Shown here: in pieces, positions 36,652-48,650 of the stretch | How positions within the stretch are numbered: the first letter of the stretch is position 1 | Layout: each line of letters starts with the position of its first letter | Assembly (NCBI RefSeq): GCF_026210795.1 | Contig: NC_089441.1 | Span: 1,116,001-1,180,000 of the forward strand | Length of the DNA: 64,000 nucleotides | Origin: Rhizophagus irregularis | Lineage: Eukaryota; Glomeromycota; Glomeromycetes; Glomerales; Glomeraceae | Reading direction: 5' to 3' | The notes under the pieces: model-generated | Databases searched by the model: none | Told to the model about the DNA's origin: nothing | Seen by the model: the letters and a program-made list of their open reading frames with translations, nothing else | Made by a program: the position numbers and the translations under genes

Positions 36652-38608
36652 TTATTCATTCTTTAGTTTTTGAATAAAAAAAGGAATAATTCTTTTTAAA
36701 ATAAAACTAATTGATATAAATATAACCCACAGAATTCCACCAATAAGTCCAAGAACGATACCTAACCAAGCTCCATAAACGTCATAATTATTTCCTTTAA
36801 TGAGTCCCATCCTAGATTCTGCAGGAAACCATTCATTTAAAAATTCTTCATCAACACCTTCATTAAGATTACTACTATGTAAAATATATTCAATTGAATC
36901 GGCAGCTCTAAACTTTCTCTTGCTATTAATTTTAGCTAAAAATTCCAATCTCTCTGAATTTTTCTTTATATTCTTATCTTTTAATAAAAAATCTATCTTG
37001 TTTATAATATCACTAACATCTAAGTTAAACTTATTCAATGTTAATGCAACACCAGCTGATTCTAATTTATCAGCATTACCCATTTGATCAACACCAAAAG
37101 GCAATACTAACATAGGAGTACCAGTATAAAGAGATTCATGAGAACTTCCTGCACCTCCGTGGGCAAAAAACAATTTTGTATTGGTATGATTAAGTATAGC
37201 GAATTGTGGTGCGAACTTTGCAATATGAATATGTGGATGCTTGTTATTTAATATTGGTGAAGTTTGAATATGTGAACCATCAGTTAGGGTTATTGTCGAG
37301 GAGTAGCTATCCTCTGGTGTCAAAACTAATGCCCAAACTACGCCATCGATTATTTTTTTATTGATTGCTTCGACAAATGATTGTAAAAGCTTGTTGTTGT
37401 TCTCGGTGCTTGCGTGAAAACGCGTACCAAAAGCTACATATAAGACACGATCATGTGCATTCATAAAATCAGAGAGTTCAGACGTAAGTGATGGATATTC
37501 TTCCGACAATACTGGTCCCATTTCCTATTAAAGTAAAAAACAATATTTACTAATCTATTGCATATTAATATGATATAAAGAAGCATTAATTACCTGAACA
37601 TTTGGTGGTAAAGATTGTGGTAACTAAACAAAAAATAATTTTAATAAGAATAATTTAAGCAAGTTTAATTAATTATTATAGTTACCTCAAAACCGAAGAA
37701 AGTGTCAACCAAATGTAAAGAAACTTTTGGCGATTGTCCCATAACTATAGGTTTGACATTAACTTGTTCTCTGAAATTATTTAACTGATTAATAATAGGA
37801 TGTATCATATAAAATAATTTAAGAGGGCGTACTATAATACATTTAAATCTCTCCAAAAAAGATTCATTTTCTAATGAAATGTTGCATTGAAACATTGGAT
37901 CGGATTTATGTAATCCGCGATTAGCAACTAAAAAGTAGATGGAATGTTATTCGAAAATTTTCAAATTAAATATTATATGATAAAGATTTATATTTACATT
38001 GAAAAAACGAACTCATTCCAACAACAGGTTTCTTTAGAGTGTTAGCAATATCTAAGCAAGCTTCATTTATATGCATATCACAAATAAATAAGTCAATATT
38101 ATAATCTTTAGCGACACTTTTATATTTTTCATACGTTTCTTTGTAATCTTTTACGCTTTTTTCAAAAAAATATGCCATCCTATTAAAATCAAATTCTTTA
38201 TGAAACTCTGCATCCAATATCTCTTTATAATTTATTTCGGGACCCAACGTAATTTGTTTAACAGTTGGATATTCTAATGATGGCGCATAATATCCTGATG
38301 TCAACAGTGTTACCTACATACCAAGAACAAAATGATGAGATAAAGATAAATTTGTGAATGATTAAGAAAAATGTATAATACGTAAAATTTTTGTTACTTA
38401 CATTGTGACCTCTTTCAATTAATATAGCAGCAACGTCTAGTATCGGTTTAAGATGACTTCTTCCCCCAACGTAAGAGCCAACCAAAATATTTTTAGGCGA
38501 GCATTCTGTATCAATATTCCTAGGAGCGTAATCAAGCGTAGCATCAACATAGACTTGGTTCAACAAGATGAGTATTAATAATAGAAAAATAAAAGGTTTT
38601 TTGACCAT
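36652..38608 (-). CDS. UDP-glycosyltransferase (GT1/UGT family), divergent copy 5, intact
   Basis: Minus-strand exons 38402-38608, 37998-38313, 37686-37927, 37594-37623 (30-nt microexon) and 36652-37524 join in frame to 555 aa. Signal peptide about 1-24 (FIFLLLILILLNQVYVDA). GGRSH with the predicted catalytic His, DLFICDM with its Asp, HGGAGSSHE donor loop, then GVDQMGN where the copy 1-4 group has GGDQ. A strong C-terminal helix (about 30 residues, longer than in the array) leads to a tail ending KLKNE, again KxKxx. Only about half identical by eye to copies 1-4, yet every intron position and phase is the same. Intron 4 is only 69 nt. No lesion seen. Oriented against the rest of the family, facing the kinase gene's side. 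Confidence 0.93.
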
Positions 38609-38683
38609 TTTGATGTTTAACGATGTTTTGATATTTTTGATGTTGGTTTTAATATTTTGATAGAGAGTTAAGGTGAAATATCT

Positions 38684-38694
38684 CCTTATTTATA
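38684..38694 (-). promoter_or_regulatory. TATA-like core promoter of UGT copy 5
   Basis: Reads TATAAATAAGG on the minus strand, 76 bases before the ATG. One base differs from the TATAAATAAAG of the other copies. Confidence 0.5.
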
Positions 38695-40859
38695 TATCTT
38701 TAAATATAGGGATCAACATAATTTAACCGAACCGACATTCCATTTTGGTTGTACCTTTGTACCTTGCCTATTGAACCAATAACATGTATTACTTACGACA
38801 ATATTAGAATTTTATCAGTCATAACAAAGAAATGACTTATTGTGAATGCTGTATGAATTCATCTCCGTAATATGTATAAACAGAAATGCAGATAACCAAA
38901 ATAAGTGTACCGCAGCAACCAGCCCATATTTCTTAATAGGGAGGTGTTATGTTTAAACTGTCACGATCACGTGATTGGAGAGACCGTGTTAATCTCAGCA
39001 ACTTTAGTGACTGTTTTTGTGTCCAATACTTATCTGTCACCAGTTATTTGTCACCGCTGCGCCGCCAACCTGGCACACAATAAAGCTGTGCCTTCTGAAC
39101 TTTTGATTATAATTATGTATTAACATGTGTTGTAACAGCTTTTACGTTTTTATTTAAGAAATAATTAACTTAGTTAGTCTATCTGTTATTAATAATAAAA
39201 CAACTTTATACTTTACTGTGTTATACAGTAAATACTGTACATGAAATTTCAGATATTCGCAATATAAATAATCTCATGTTTCGTTATTTAAGAGTAGAAA
39301 ATCGGAAATGCATTAAAAAACTTATTTATGAAAAAAATGGCAAGGATTTATAAAGTATAGCACATGATATAAATATAAATGGGGAACAAAAAAAAATTTC
39401 CGTAATACAAAATCTGTGTAAATATCAAATTTTTGAAAAATAATAATTTTATAACGCTTTAACCAAAAAAACTTTCTTTAGCATGATTATATCTTAAAAT
39501 CTAACGCTTAATGGAGTGAGTTGTAGAACAAACTACTATACGATCACAAATTTTTCATGAGGATCTTTTTTTGTCATACGATATCGATTCATCCCAATCA
39601 TAATCATAAAATAAAAAGTCAACCCAGGCATAAAATTTACCAAACAACCAACCATGTTAAAGATTGGCTAATTTTGTTTTTTTACTTCAGCAGACAATCC
39701 AATTATTAATGACCAATAATTTTTTATTTGATTTAATATAAAATAAAATATTATTATAAATATAAAATAATTCATGATTGAGTCATCTGCAAGGATGTAT
39801 AAATTTGTGATAAATTTATATACTGTTTTGATTAATAACGTAGAATCTGATATATATATATATATATACATTCAGTAACAAATGAACGAGATGAATTCAA
39901 TGAGAAAATTTCATCTGAATAAATAGCTAGTTATCATTAAAACAGGTGTATAGTGACCTAAAAAAGCTGTATTTTGATAAGATCTACATTACACAAATTT
40001 CTAAAAAAGAAACTTTTTTAATTTTGTACTACCAAACTTCCTTTTTAGAAATTTGTATAACGTAGATCATTTCCTTTTTACAATTTGATACTATAAAAGG
40101 AAATTTCAAAATAAAGGTTGAGGATAATTTGATGTATCCTTAAAGGATTAAACCTCAAAATACTATTCAGATGAATTGACAAGAAATTTATTAAGTGAAT
40201 GATAATACTTACGTAAAATGACTACAGCCATTTTTATTCTCTGTCACGCCGCATATAATGAGCCAATGAAATTTAGGACCAGGTGTAACACTGGTGTAAC
40301 AGATTTTATAATTGTCTTTTAAAAAATGTACCCCTGTTTCAAAATATAAGCCGATGGGCCTCATATATTTTTCAATCATTACCCCAAAATTGTATGTAGC
40401 CAAGCAAAAAGCACCCCATAATAAACTAATTTTATTATATGAGACTGCGTCTAACCTATTGCTAACCCATTGTCCCATTATTCCTACTACGGTAGGTCAT
40501 GTCAAATCCACTGTCCATCCCTAAGACCAGCCGGGTTTAAATAAAATTTTACGACATTATTATTATTTCTTTGTTGAAATAATCAACAATAGTTGGTGCT
40601 GTAATTCCAGAATTAACCCTAAAAAAATCTCATAATAGTTAGGAAAATTTTTTTGCAATGTGCAACAATTACATTTGTTGCAGTTCTTATCAGAAACCAT
40701 TTTCTATAAGCTAATGCTTATAAGTTTGAAATTTGTCTAATAAAAAATAGTTATTTTATCGTTACACAGTTATAGTATAATGATAAAAAGTTAAGTAAAC
40801 AAAAAAAAAAATATTTAATTTTAAAATAAATAATCATTAAATTTATTTGCTAAATAAAA
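38695..40859. other. Intergenic with one hairpin
   Basis: No supported gene. 39981-40068 is a hairpin: GATCTACATTACACAAATTT and a near-perfect inverted copy, with about 25 of 27 bases paired. A small TA microsatellite lies at 39852-39868. The frame at 40209-40478 (minus) is open for 89 codons but has no recognisable feature. Confidence 0.4.
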
Positions 40860-41420
40860 CTTTAATTATTATTGATGAAAATTATTGGAAGTAATTAATT
40901 ATAGATTATTAATTAAAATTTTTTAAGTTGGTGGAATCATTTTAATTATTAATTAAATCATTATTATTGGCGGGAAATAATAGAGATTATTAATTAGAAT
41001 TAATATCATTGGTGGATATTATTAGAGATTAATAATCAAAATGTTATTGGTAGAAATTATTGGAAATTATTAATTAAAATTAATAATCCAAATTGTATTG
41101 GTAGAAATTATTGGAAATTATTAATTAGAATAATTATTTATTGGTGGATATTATTAGAAATTAATAATCCAAAATTGTATTGATATAAATGATAGAAATT
41201 ATTGGAAATTATTAATTAGAATAATTATGTATTGATAGATATTATTAGAAGATTAATAATCAAAATTGTATTGATAGAAATTATTGGAAATTATTAATTA
41301 GAATAATTATTTATTGATAGATATTATTAGAGAGACTATTAATCAAAATTATTATTTGTAAAATTAATAATTAAAATTACCAGTGTTGTTGGAAATTATT
41401 TTAAGTAAAATTATTTATTA
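40860..41420. repeat. AT-rich minisatellite-like array
   Basis: Diverged units built from GGAAATTATTAATTAGAAT, then ATTTATTGGTGGATATTATT, then AATAATCAAAATTGTATTG. Starts of the GGAAATTATTAATTA block at about 41061, 41112, 41203 and 41285 give periods of 51-91 bp. No coding content. Confidence 0.7.
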
Positions 41421-42750
41421 CATTTGGTAGAAATTTTTAATTAAAATTATTATAAGTGAAAAGTTTGTCTTTTATTATAATTAAATAATTAGGTCTTATT
41501 CAAATTATTAATAAAAGATTAAGAAATCCAATTATTAGATATTTAATCCTTCAATTCAACATAGCAATATTGATAAAATTGAATTTTAATTTCCACAAAT
41601 TTAAATAATTTTTATTTCTCTAGCAAGCTGGTATGAGAAAGTAATAATTTCATTAGTTTAGTGTTATGCCTTTATTTTTTTGCTAGATAGAAGAATACTT
41701 TTTGGCGTATTTTCATGTTTTGCTTCATGTTCTGCTAATAAAGTAAATGTATCCTTTTTTTAAACAAATATCAGATATTCAAAAGTATTGTCATGAGACT
41801 TGCATTAGCCAATAGCGCAGCGAAATGTTTCTATAAATGTGCCACAAGCCCACGGCAAATCGGAGTACAGTAGTACTATTTGAGTATTGAAGTTACTAAA
41901 AACTGAACAAAAATATTGTGCCATTAGGGATGACTCTGGACGGATTCTAAATTTAGCATATTCTGAGTTTTTCTGAATATTAGATCCATTTTTAATTATT
42001 TGTAAAAATGAAGCCGAAGCTGGCACCAAATTTGCTCGGCAGGTTATAGGCCGAATTCGTATTTAATCGATCAAAAAATTTTTTTTTAATTGATCATCAC
42101 ATGATCTACTCGAGCGCCATTTATGAGCTTTATTTTCTTTTTCCTCTATGAAATATCTTCCATCCTTATTTGGTATTTCGCATCTGGATCAGTTTTATAT
42201 TGAGTGGGTGGGTGATTTTGCGATTGAAAAAATTGCATTATGCACAATTCCTTTATAGTAAAGCGTTTCACGAGTTCCACCAGATTTTTGTTTTTTTTTT
42301 AAAAAAAATTCCATTCTGATAATTTAAGTTTCATCCGAAAGATTTTTCATATGCAGCAAGTGTTAAGCTCGTTTAAATTCAATAATCATAATAATAAATA
42401 GAAAACACATGGATATACATACATGTGGATGTGGCGAGGTAATAACTAATTAAGTTGTAATAAAATTAAATTTCAATAAGTAAATCTTAATCTTATATCA
42501 AAATACAAATTATTATTAGAAATTTTATCGTCTAAATTGCTACAGTCACAAAAATGATTAAAAATGATTTACGTTCTTCTATTGATTAATTTTGCTGGAT
42601 GTCGAAATTACTGCGGTTACCCTCAAGATTTCTGATTATATAATAAACCCTTTATTAATTAAAGATTTAAATATTTATAAATTATTATATTATTTATCAA
42701 GCATTATTCAGATAAATGAAATAAACGTATGATAGTGAAAGTAGCCAAGT
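41421..42750. other. Intergenic, no gene recognised
   Basis: AT-rich. An open minus-strand frame at 41805-42029 has no recognisable domain. Nothing else seen. Confidence 0.3.
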
Positions 42751-42994
42751 AGTGTTCCAATCTTTTCGGATTTTTTGTTGGATATCCGGTATCAGGCGGT
42801 TAAACAGATAAACGGATAATATCGGATCGGATTTCTCGGATATTTGGACAATGGGTAATAGCGTGCCAGTCAGATGTTAACCACCAAAATTATTGTATAA
42901 ATCCGTTTATCCATCATCCGGATATCCGTCGGATATCCGTCAGATTCCATAATCCGACGGATTTTCCGGATGACGGATGATGGATTGGAACACT
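42751..42994. mobile_element. MITE with AGTGTTCCAATC ends (244 bp), hAT-like
   Basis: AGTGTTCCAATC at the left and its exact complement GATTGGAACACT at the right. The subterminal regions hold many ATCCG/CGGAT repeats (GGATATCCGTCGGATATCCG). No clear 8-bp duplication. The right subterminal GACGGATGATGGATTGGA resembles GGCGGATGATGGATGGATTG inside intron 4 of UGT copies 1-4. Confidence 0.65.
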
Positions 42995-43125
42995 TTAATC
43001 AAGGGATATTATTTAGAAATACAGTATGTAGCTAGTATTGCTAACAATTTTGAAATAAGACAAACCTAAAATTCTTTATGCATATACAGTATAGTAATAC
43101 CAAGTTTTGGAATCAACCCTATAGT

Positions 43126-44050
43126 AGAGCTGCGACCCGTCAGAATTTCTGGATCCGGATCATACCCAATCAAAAAAAGTATTACTCGACTCCATAACGG
43201 ATATTACCCGTTTATAGGCGTTTACCTTTTTTATCAGATATGATTCGAGTAATATCCGGGTATTACCCGGAGCCTGGACGAATATCAATTCTTTTTCATT
43301 AAATATACAAATCAAGATATTTATTGAATTAAAAAACTTTGATATTGTTTAAACTAAATATATCAAATAAGTGCTGTTAAAGGTTACTAGTAATAGTGAC
43401 CGTCAACACACCACTTAATTCTGGCCGAATATTATAATTCCAGATTTACAACTGATTTCAAATAATGTACGGGACACTTACAGTAACAAATTTTAAAAAA
43501 CTCGGAAATATTGGTAAAGCTTGAAATAAAATAAAATTATATGCTAATTATGGAGGAGCATCCTTAACTTACGCATCATGTGTACAGTGTACGATATTAA
43601 CGTACGCACCGGCCGGAGTTAAAGTTTAACGCTATCGCGTGCAAGTGCATAACTCCTAAACTCTGGTAGGATGTACGTACTCACGGTTCGTACGTTAAGG
43701 AACCTCATTTTAGAGTACTATTCCGAGAATGGTGGCCTTATTTTGAGTTTTACCGAATATTTCCATTTGCTAAGTGTCCCGACCTTTTTGAAATCAGTTG
43801 TAATAAAAATTTCATTCGGCCAAGCAAAAATCCATATAACCGGCATTAAAATTCTGGCCAGAGTTAACATCTTAATTCTGGCAAAATTTAATTTCGGTTG
43901 GAGTAATTACCCGGGTAATACTCGGGTATATGTGTATATCAACACAAACGGATACAAAACGGGTACTACCATTTTTGCCCATTTGCTATTCCATGACCTG
44001 GATATTCGAGTATACCCGGATTGTATCCGGGTAAACGGGTAACGGGTCGA
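43126..44050. mobile_element. Candidate non-autonomous element with CGACCCGT ends
   Basis: GAGCTGCGACCCGT at 43127-43140 and its rough complement (ACGGGTCGACTTTTT) near 44042-44056 bracket a region rich in CGGGTAATA/TATTACCCG motifs. It appears to carry a second, palindromic element at 43422-43821. Ends are imperfect and no target duplication is clear. Confidence 0.45.
43422..43821. mobile_element. Long imperfect foldback element (400 bp)
   Basis: Nearly the whole stretch is an imperfect palindrome: TGGCCGAAT / ATTCGGCC outermost, ACAACTGATTTCAAA with GGGACACTTA inside, then GGAAATATTGGTAAA, all repeated inverted on the right. The centre is near 43620 and is GC-richer (GCACCGGCCGGAG). The frame at 43671-44042 lies across the right arm and is not taken as a gene. 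Confidence 0.65.
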
Positions 44051-44748
44051 CTTTTTCTCTTTTCTATCTAGTTCATAATTAGGAAACTATCTCATATAGG
44101 TGTTTCCATCCTTGAAATATGAAGATTTACAATGAACATTAGACGCCATGTATGTTTGTGCATACTGGAACCATTATCGTTTTTTTCTTTTAGCATTCAT
44201 TACTATAAATTGTTTTAATACTTTACGTGAAAAATATTAACGTTAATCATCTGATGGTATGTTATATCTTAAATTATCATGTTATGTGTGTTGTCTACTT
44301 GTCTTTTTGCATAATAATATTTTAAAATTAATAAATAGATTTGTAGATTTTACATAACGAAAAAAAATCATAATATTAGCCCACACTATAACAAAAAACT
44401 ACTAACATATAGTCACTAACATATTATCATAAACATTGTACCGTACTGTACCTGAAATAGTACATTTTAAATATATATTTTTTATTCAATAAAATTAAAA
44501 ACAAATATAGATACTAAAAAGGGACTATGTAAATTAATATATCTCTAAATTCCATTTAGCATCATTATTTGTGCTGAATGTTCAAAACAAAATTCAGAAG
44601 TAAATTGTTCGTTAAAATATTTGATAAAAAGTGACATTTTTATTTAAAATGTTTTAAAAAAAAATGGCAATAACGTTAAATAAGTAATAGTTATCGAGCG
44701 AGGATTATTTGACCGGTATTTTCACTATCGTACAATATTGAAATTAAT

Positions 44749-44815
44749 AGTTTATTTGCGTACAGTATTTTATTTGCGTACAATATCGAATATTGATAGT
44801 TTATTTGCGTACAAA
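44749..44815. repeat. Three copies of TTTATTTGCGTACA
   Basis: Exact copies at 44751-44764, 44769-44782 and 44800-44813, separated by short ATATCGAAT-like spacers. Purpose unknown. Confidence 0.8.
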
Positions 44816-46604
44816 TCGAATATCGATTTGAGCATGATCTACGGTGGTATTTATATTGGTTATCGTGACGTTAACCAATGTAATGCAACACCGTACAATA
44901 TCCATAAATTAAACGTCAAAAAAAAAAAATTATCTGACCTTTTTTTAAATTACAGGATTTTAGACGAAATTTTTTCATCAGATTATCTATAAATATGATT
45001 ATCAGAAATATATGAATATATTTTTATTATATACGATCGTTTTAAGTAAATTATACTAAATTGTATTGGTACAGTACAGCGTATGAGCACTACTATACTG
45101 GTACGAAAATTTTGCTCATAAAGTACATCAATTTGACATATAGCATTGCTGGTCTGGGCCCGATTTAAAATTTAGGGTATTTAAATGCCTAATATTTAAT
45201 CCGGAATTTTTTTAAAGTGGGTACGGTCATAGGAGGATCTTTTAAGCAGTGTTATACGGTATTCTAATAATAATAGCCACGATCTATAAATTAAAATTAT
45301 TAAGAATCACGAATGTCCTTTTTTTTCAAGGTGCGTGACGTTAAGATTGTTTCTATAATTAATATATTAAATTGCTTTATATTATCTATTTTTTAAAAAT
45401 ATTCGTTACTCTCCATTCTTTTGAAAGGAATGTACTTTTTATTTTCTCGATTAGTTCCGCTTACTAGCCACATTTAATTTTTTGCGTAACATTAAGAATT
45501 TTCGTATTTTTTTATAACACTAAAGATTATATAATATTGTTTAGACAATTAATTTTATAAAATATTATTATAAATTGTTTATGTAATAAATTTAATATAT
45601 AATATAAATAATAAATAATCATTATTAAAAAACGAAAAGTTTATTTGATTTTAGCGTTTGTTTATTTTTATTAATAAGCAATAATTTAATAAAGTACAGT
45701 AATATTGCAATATTTGATTATAATCTTCACAAATATGTAAGCTAACTCAATAAAAGTAGATATCCTTACTTTTAAGTAGTTATCAGACTCCTTACAAGGG
45801 TCCGGTCAGATGATCTTTCTATGTCGATTTTAGCGTATTCATGTGAAAATATCCTCCTCCAAAGTTTACTTTTGACAATTTGACCAAATTATCAAAACTA
45901 TGCTCTAATAAAAATTTTTTTTTAAAAAATAATATAGTATAGTCAAAAATATGTCAGTTACCAGTAATTTAATAATAATTTTGATACTCATAATCTTCGA
46001 ATTTTCTTGATATTAAAGAACGAAATTATTGCTGCTACGTAAAATTACGAGGCTGATGTGCCACGGCAGATCATGTGACGGCTAAATAATTTTCCCATTT
46101 GTTTAGTTTCCTAATAAAACAAAAATGCAAATAAATAATTTACTGTTTGTTTTTTTATAAAATTTGCATGAGATAATGTCAAGAAAGACCTTGCGTTTCG
46201 TTTTTCGCTCTTTTTTTTTTTTTTATTTTTATTAAAAAAAAAATTTCCGTAATTGTTTATCCTGTGGTGTTCCCTGGTAATCTTTTTTTCTTCTCCTATT
46301 AAAAAAAAAATAATAATAATAATAATAATTATAGATAAGTAACATATACTGTGACCTATTACGTTTGAATAATGTACATAAATTTTCCTTTAATGGAAAC
46401 TTATTATTTTAATAAATTTTTTATGAATATCATGCGTTTAAATGCTTAGCTTTATCAGATATCGTTGGTTGAGTACCTCATCAGTGCTAGTACAATTAAA
46501 TTTCGATTACATTTTTTGTGTATATTACTTTGGGAAACAATAACAATGATAAAGTAATATCGGTTAAATATTCTCTTATTAATTAAATGAAAAGGAAAAT
46601 TATA
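44816..46604. other. Intergenic upstream of UGT copy 6
   Basis: AT-rich with T and A homopolymer runs (46206-46252) and an AAT microsatellite near 46305-46330. No gene seen. Confidence 0.35.
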
Positions 46605-46615
46605 TATAAATAAAG
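46605..46615 (+). promoter_or_regulatory. TATA-like core promoter of UGT copy 6
   Basis: TATAAATAAAG preceded by TATA, 62 bases before the second in-frame ATG (46677), which supports that ATG as the start. Confidence 0.5.
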
Positions 46616-46676
46616 GAATGTTTCATATTCAAAATTCCTTGATATTAAAATATCAAAGATGTTAATAAATAATAAA

Positions 46677-48650
46677 ATGATTAAAAAAAATTTTATTGTT
46701 TTATTATCGATATTAATCCTATTCTTAAATCAAATATATGCGACATATGATTATGTCCCTAGAAGCGCTGATATTGATAGATCACCTAAAAATATTTTGG
46801 TTGGCTCTTTTATTGGAGGAAGAAGTCATCTTAAACCAATGTTAGATATTACTACTATATTATCTGAAAGAGGTTATAATGTAAGTATTAGCATTTTCTT
46901 CAGATCGCCCTCAAATTTGATTTATTATCTTACTATTTTGCTTTTTTTTTTATATGTAAGGTAATACTACTAACGAAAGGAAATTATACACCATCATCAG
47001 AGTATCCAACTGTCAAACAAATTTCATTGGGACCTGCATTAAATTATAAAGAATTAATGAAATCACATATTCATAAAGATGTTGATTTTAATGGAATGAT
47101 GAAATTTGTGAAATTAAGCTTAGAATCTTACAGAGAAAATTATGAAAAATATATAAATATTGCTAAAGATAATAATATTGATTTGTTCTTTTGTGATACT
47201 CTGGTAAATGATGTTTGCTTGGATGCTGCTCACACTTTAAAGAAACCCGTTATTGGATTTAGTTCGTCTATTTACTGTAATTATGAAATTTTTTTATTAC
47301 AATATTTCGTTTTTCCTTAAAAAATTTATTATGTAACATTCGTATTTTTTATTGTAGTTACTGCGCCCGTATCATATAAATCTGATCCATTGTATGGTTG
47401 TAACATCTCATTAGAAAATGAACCATTTTTAAAGAGATTTAAGTGTATTGCAATGCATCCTTTTCAAGTATATTTTGCGGCTCATTCTTTCATAGACCAA
47501 TTAAACGATATAAGAAAAAAAATTAATGTCGAACCTGGTCTTATAGCTCTGGGAAATTCACCAAGAATTCCTTTTTATTTGGTTGATGGATTCTTTGGTT
47601 TCGATGTAATTATAAAAAAAATTTATTAATTAAAAACTTGTTTGAATTATTACTCATAAGAATTTTTTTTTTTATTTTTAAAAGTTACCACAATCTTTAC
47701 CATCTAATGTCCAGGTAAATTATCTTTTACCTTTAACATGCGGTAGACAAAAATAAATATTAATTTCTTTCTCTCATTCGATTTAATAGGAAATTGGACC
47801 GGTACTTTCAGACGATTATCCACCACTTACGCCTGAACTCTCTAATTTTATGAATACACACAAACGTGTTTTATATGTAGCTTTTGGTACACATTTCTTT
47901 ACAACTACTGAAAATAATAACAAACTTTTACAATCATTTATCGAAGCAATTAATAAAAATATAATCGATGGTGTAGTTTGGGCTTTAGTTGAGACATCGA
48001 AGGATAGTTACTCTTCGACATTAAACTTAACTGATGGTACACAAGTTCAAACTTCACCAATCTTAAATAACGAACATCCACATATTCATATTGCAGCGTT
48101 TGCGCCACAATTCTCCATACTTAATCATACAAATACAAAATTATTTTTTAGTCATGGTGGCGCAGGAAGTTCTCATGAATCTCTTTATACTGGTACTCCT
48201 ATGTTAATATTACCTTTTGGTTCCGATCAAATGGGTAATGCTGATAAATTAAAATCAGCTGGTGTAGCATTAACGTTATATAAATTTACTTTGGATGTCA
48301 ATGACATTATAAACAAAATAGATTTTTTATTAAGAGATGAAAATGTAAAGAAAAATTCAAAAAGAATAGAAATTTTATCTAAAATTAATAGTAAGAGAAA
48401 GTATAGAGCTGCTGATTTGATTGAATATATTTTACATAGCAGTAGTATTTATGAAGGTATTGATAAAGAATTTTTAAAAGAATGGATTCCCGCTGAATCT
48501 AGAATGGGATTCATTAAAAAATATAATTATGATGTTTATGGTGCTTTATTAAGTATTATTCTTGGGTTTATTGGAGGAATTCTGTGGATTACATTTAAAT
48601 TAATTGGGTTCATTATAGTTTCTTCTAATCAAAAACAAAAATATGAATAA
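46677..48650 (+). CDS. UDP-glycosyltransferase (GT1/UGT family), divergent copy 6, intact
   Basis: Exons 46677-46880, 46961-47276, 47358-47605, 47685-47714 (30-nt microexon) and 47790-48650 join in frame to 552 aa. Start at 46677 (MIKKN) matches the MINKN start of the sisters; an in-frame ATG at 46659 would add six residues. Signal peptide about 1-22. GGRSH, DLFFCDT, HGGAGSSHE and GSDQMGN are present; GS replaces GG before DQ. The C-terminal helix is followed by a tail ending KQKYE (KxKxx). Closest to the minus-strand copy at 36652-38608 (shared HGGAGSSHE, NADKL, SAGVALTL). Exon 3 is nine bases longer than in the array copies and intron 4 only 75 nt. No lesion seen. Confidence 0.93.

Noticed and set aside
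40209-40478. 89-codon minus-strand frame with protein-like composition
   Set aside because: No recognised family, no splice partners, no promoter signal. Possible but unsupported.
41805-42029. 74-codon minus-strand frame
   Set aside because: No domain or context; length is within chance for stop-poor stretches.
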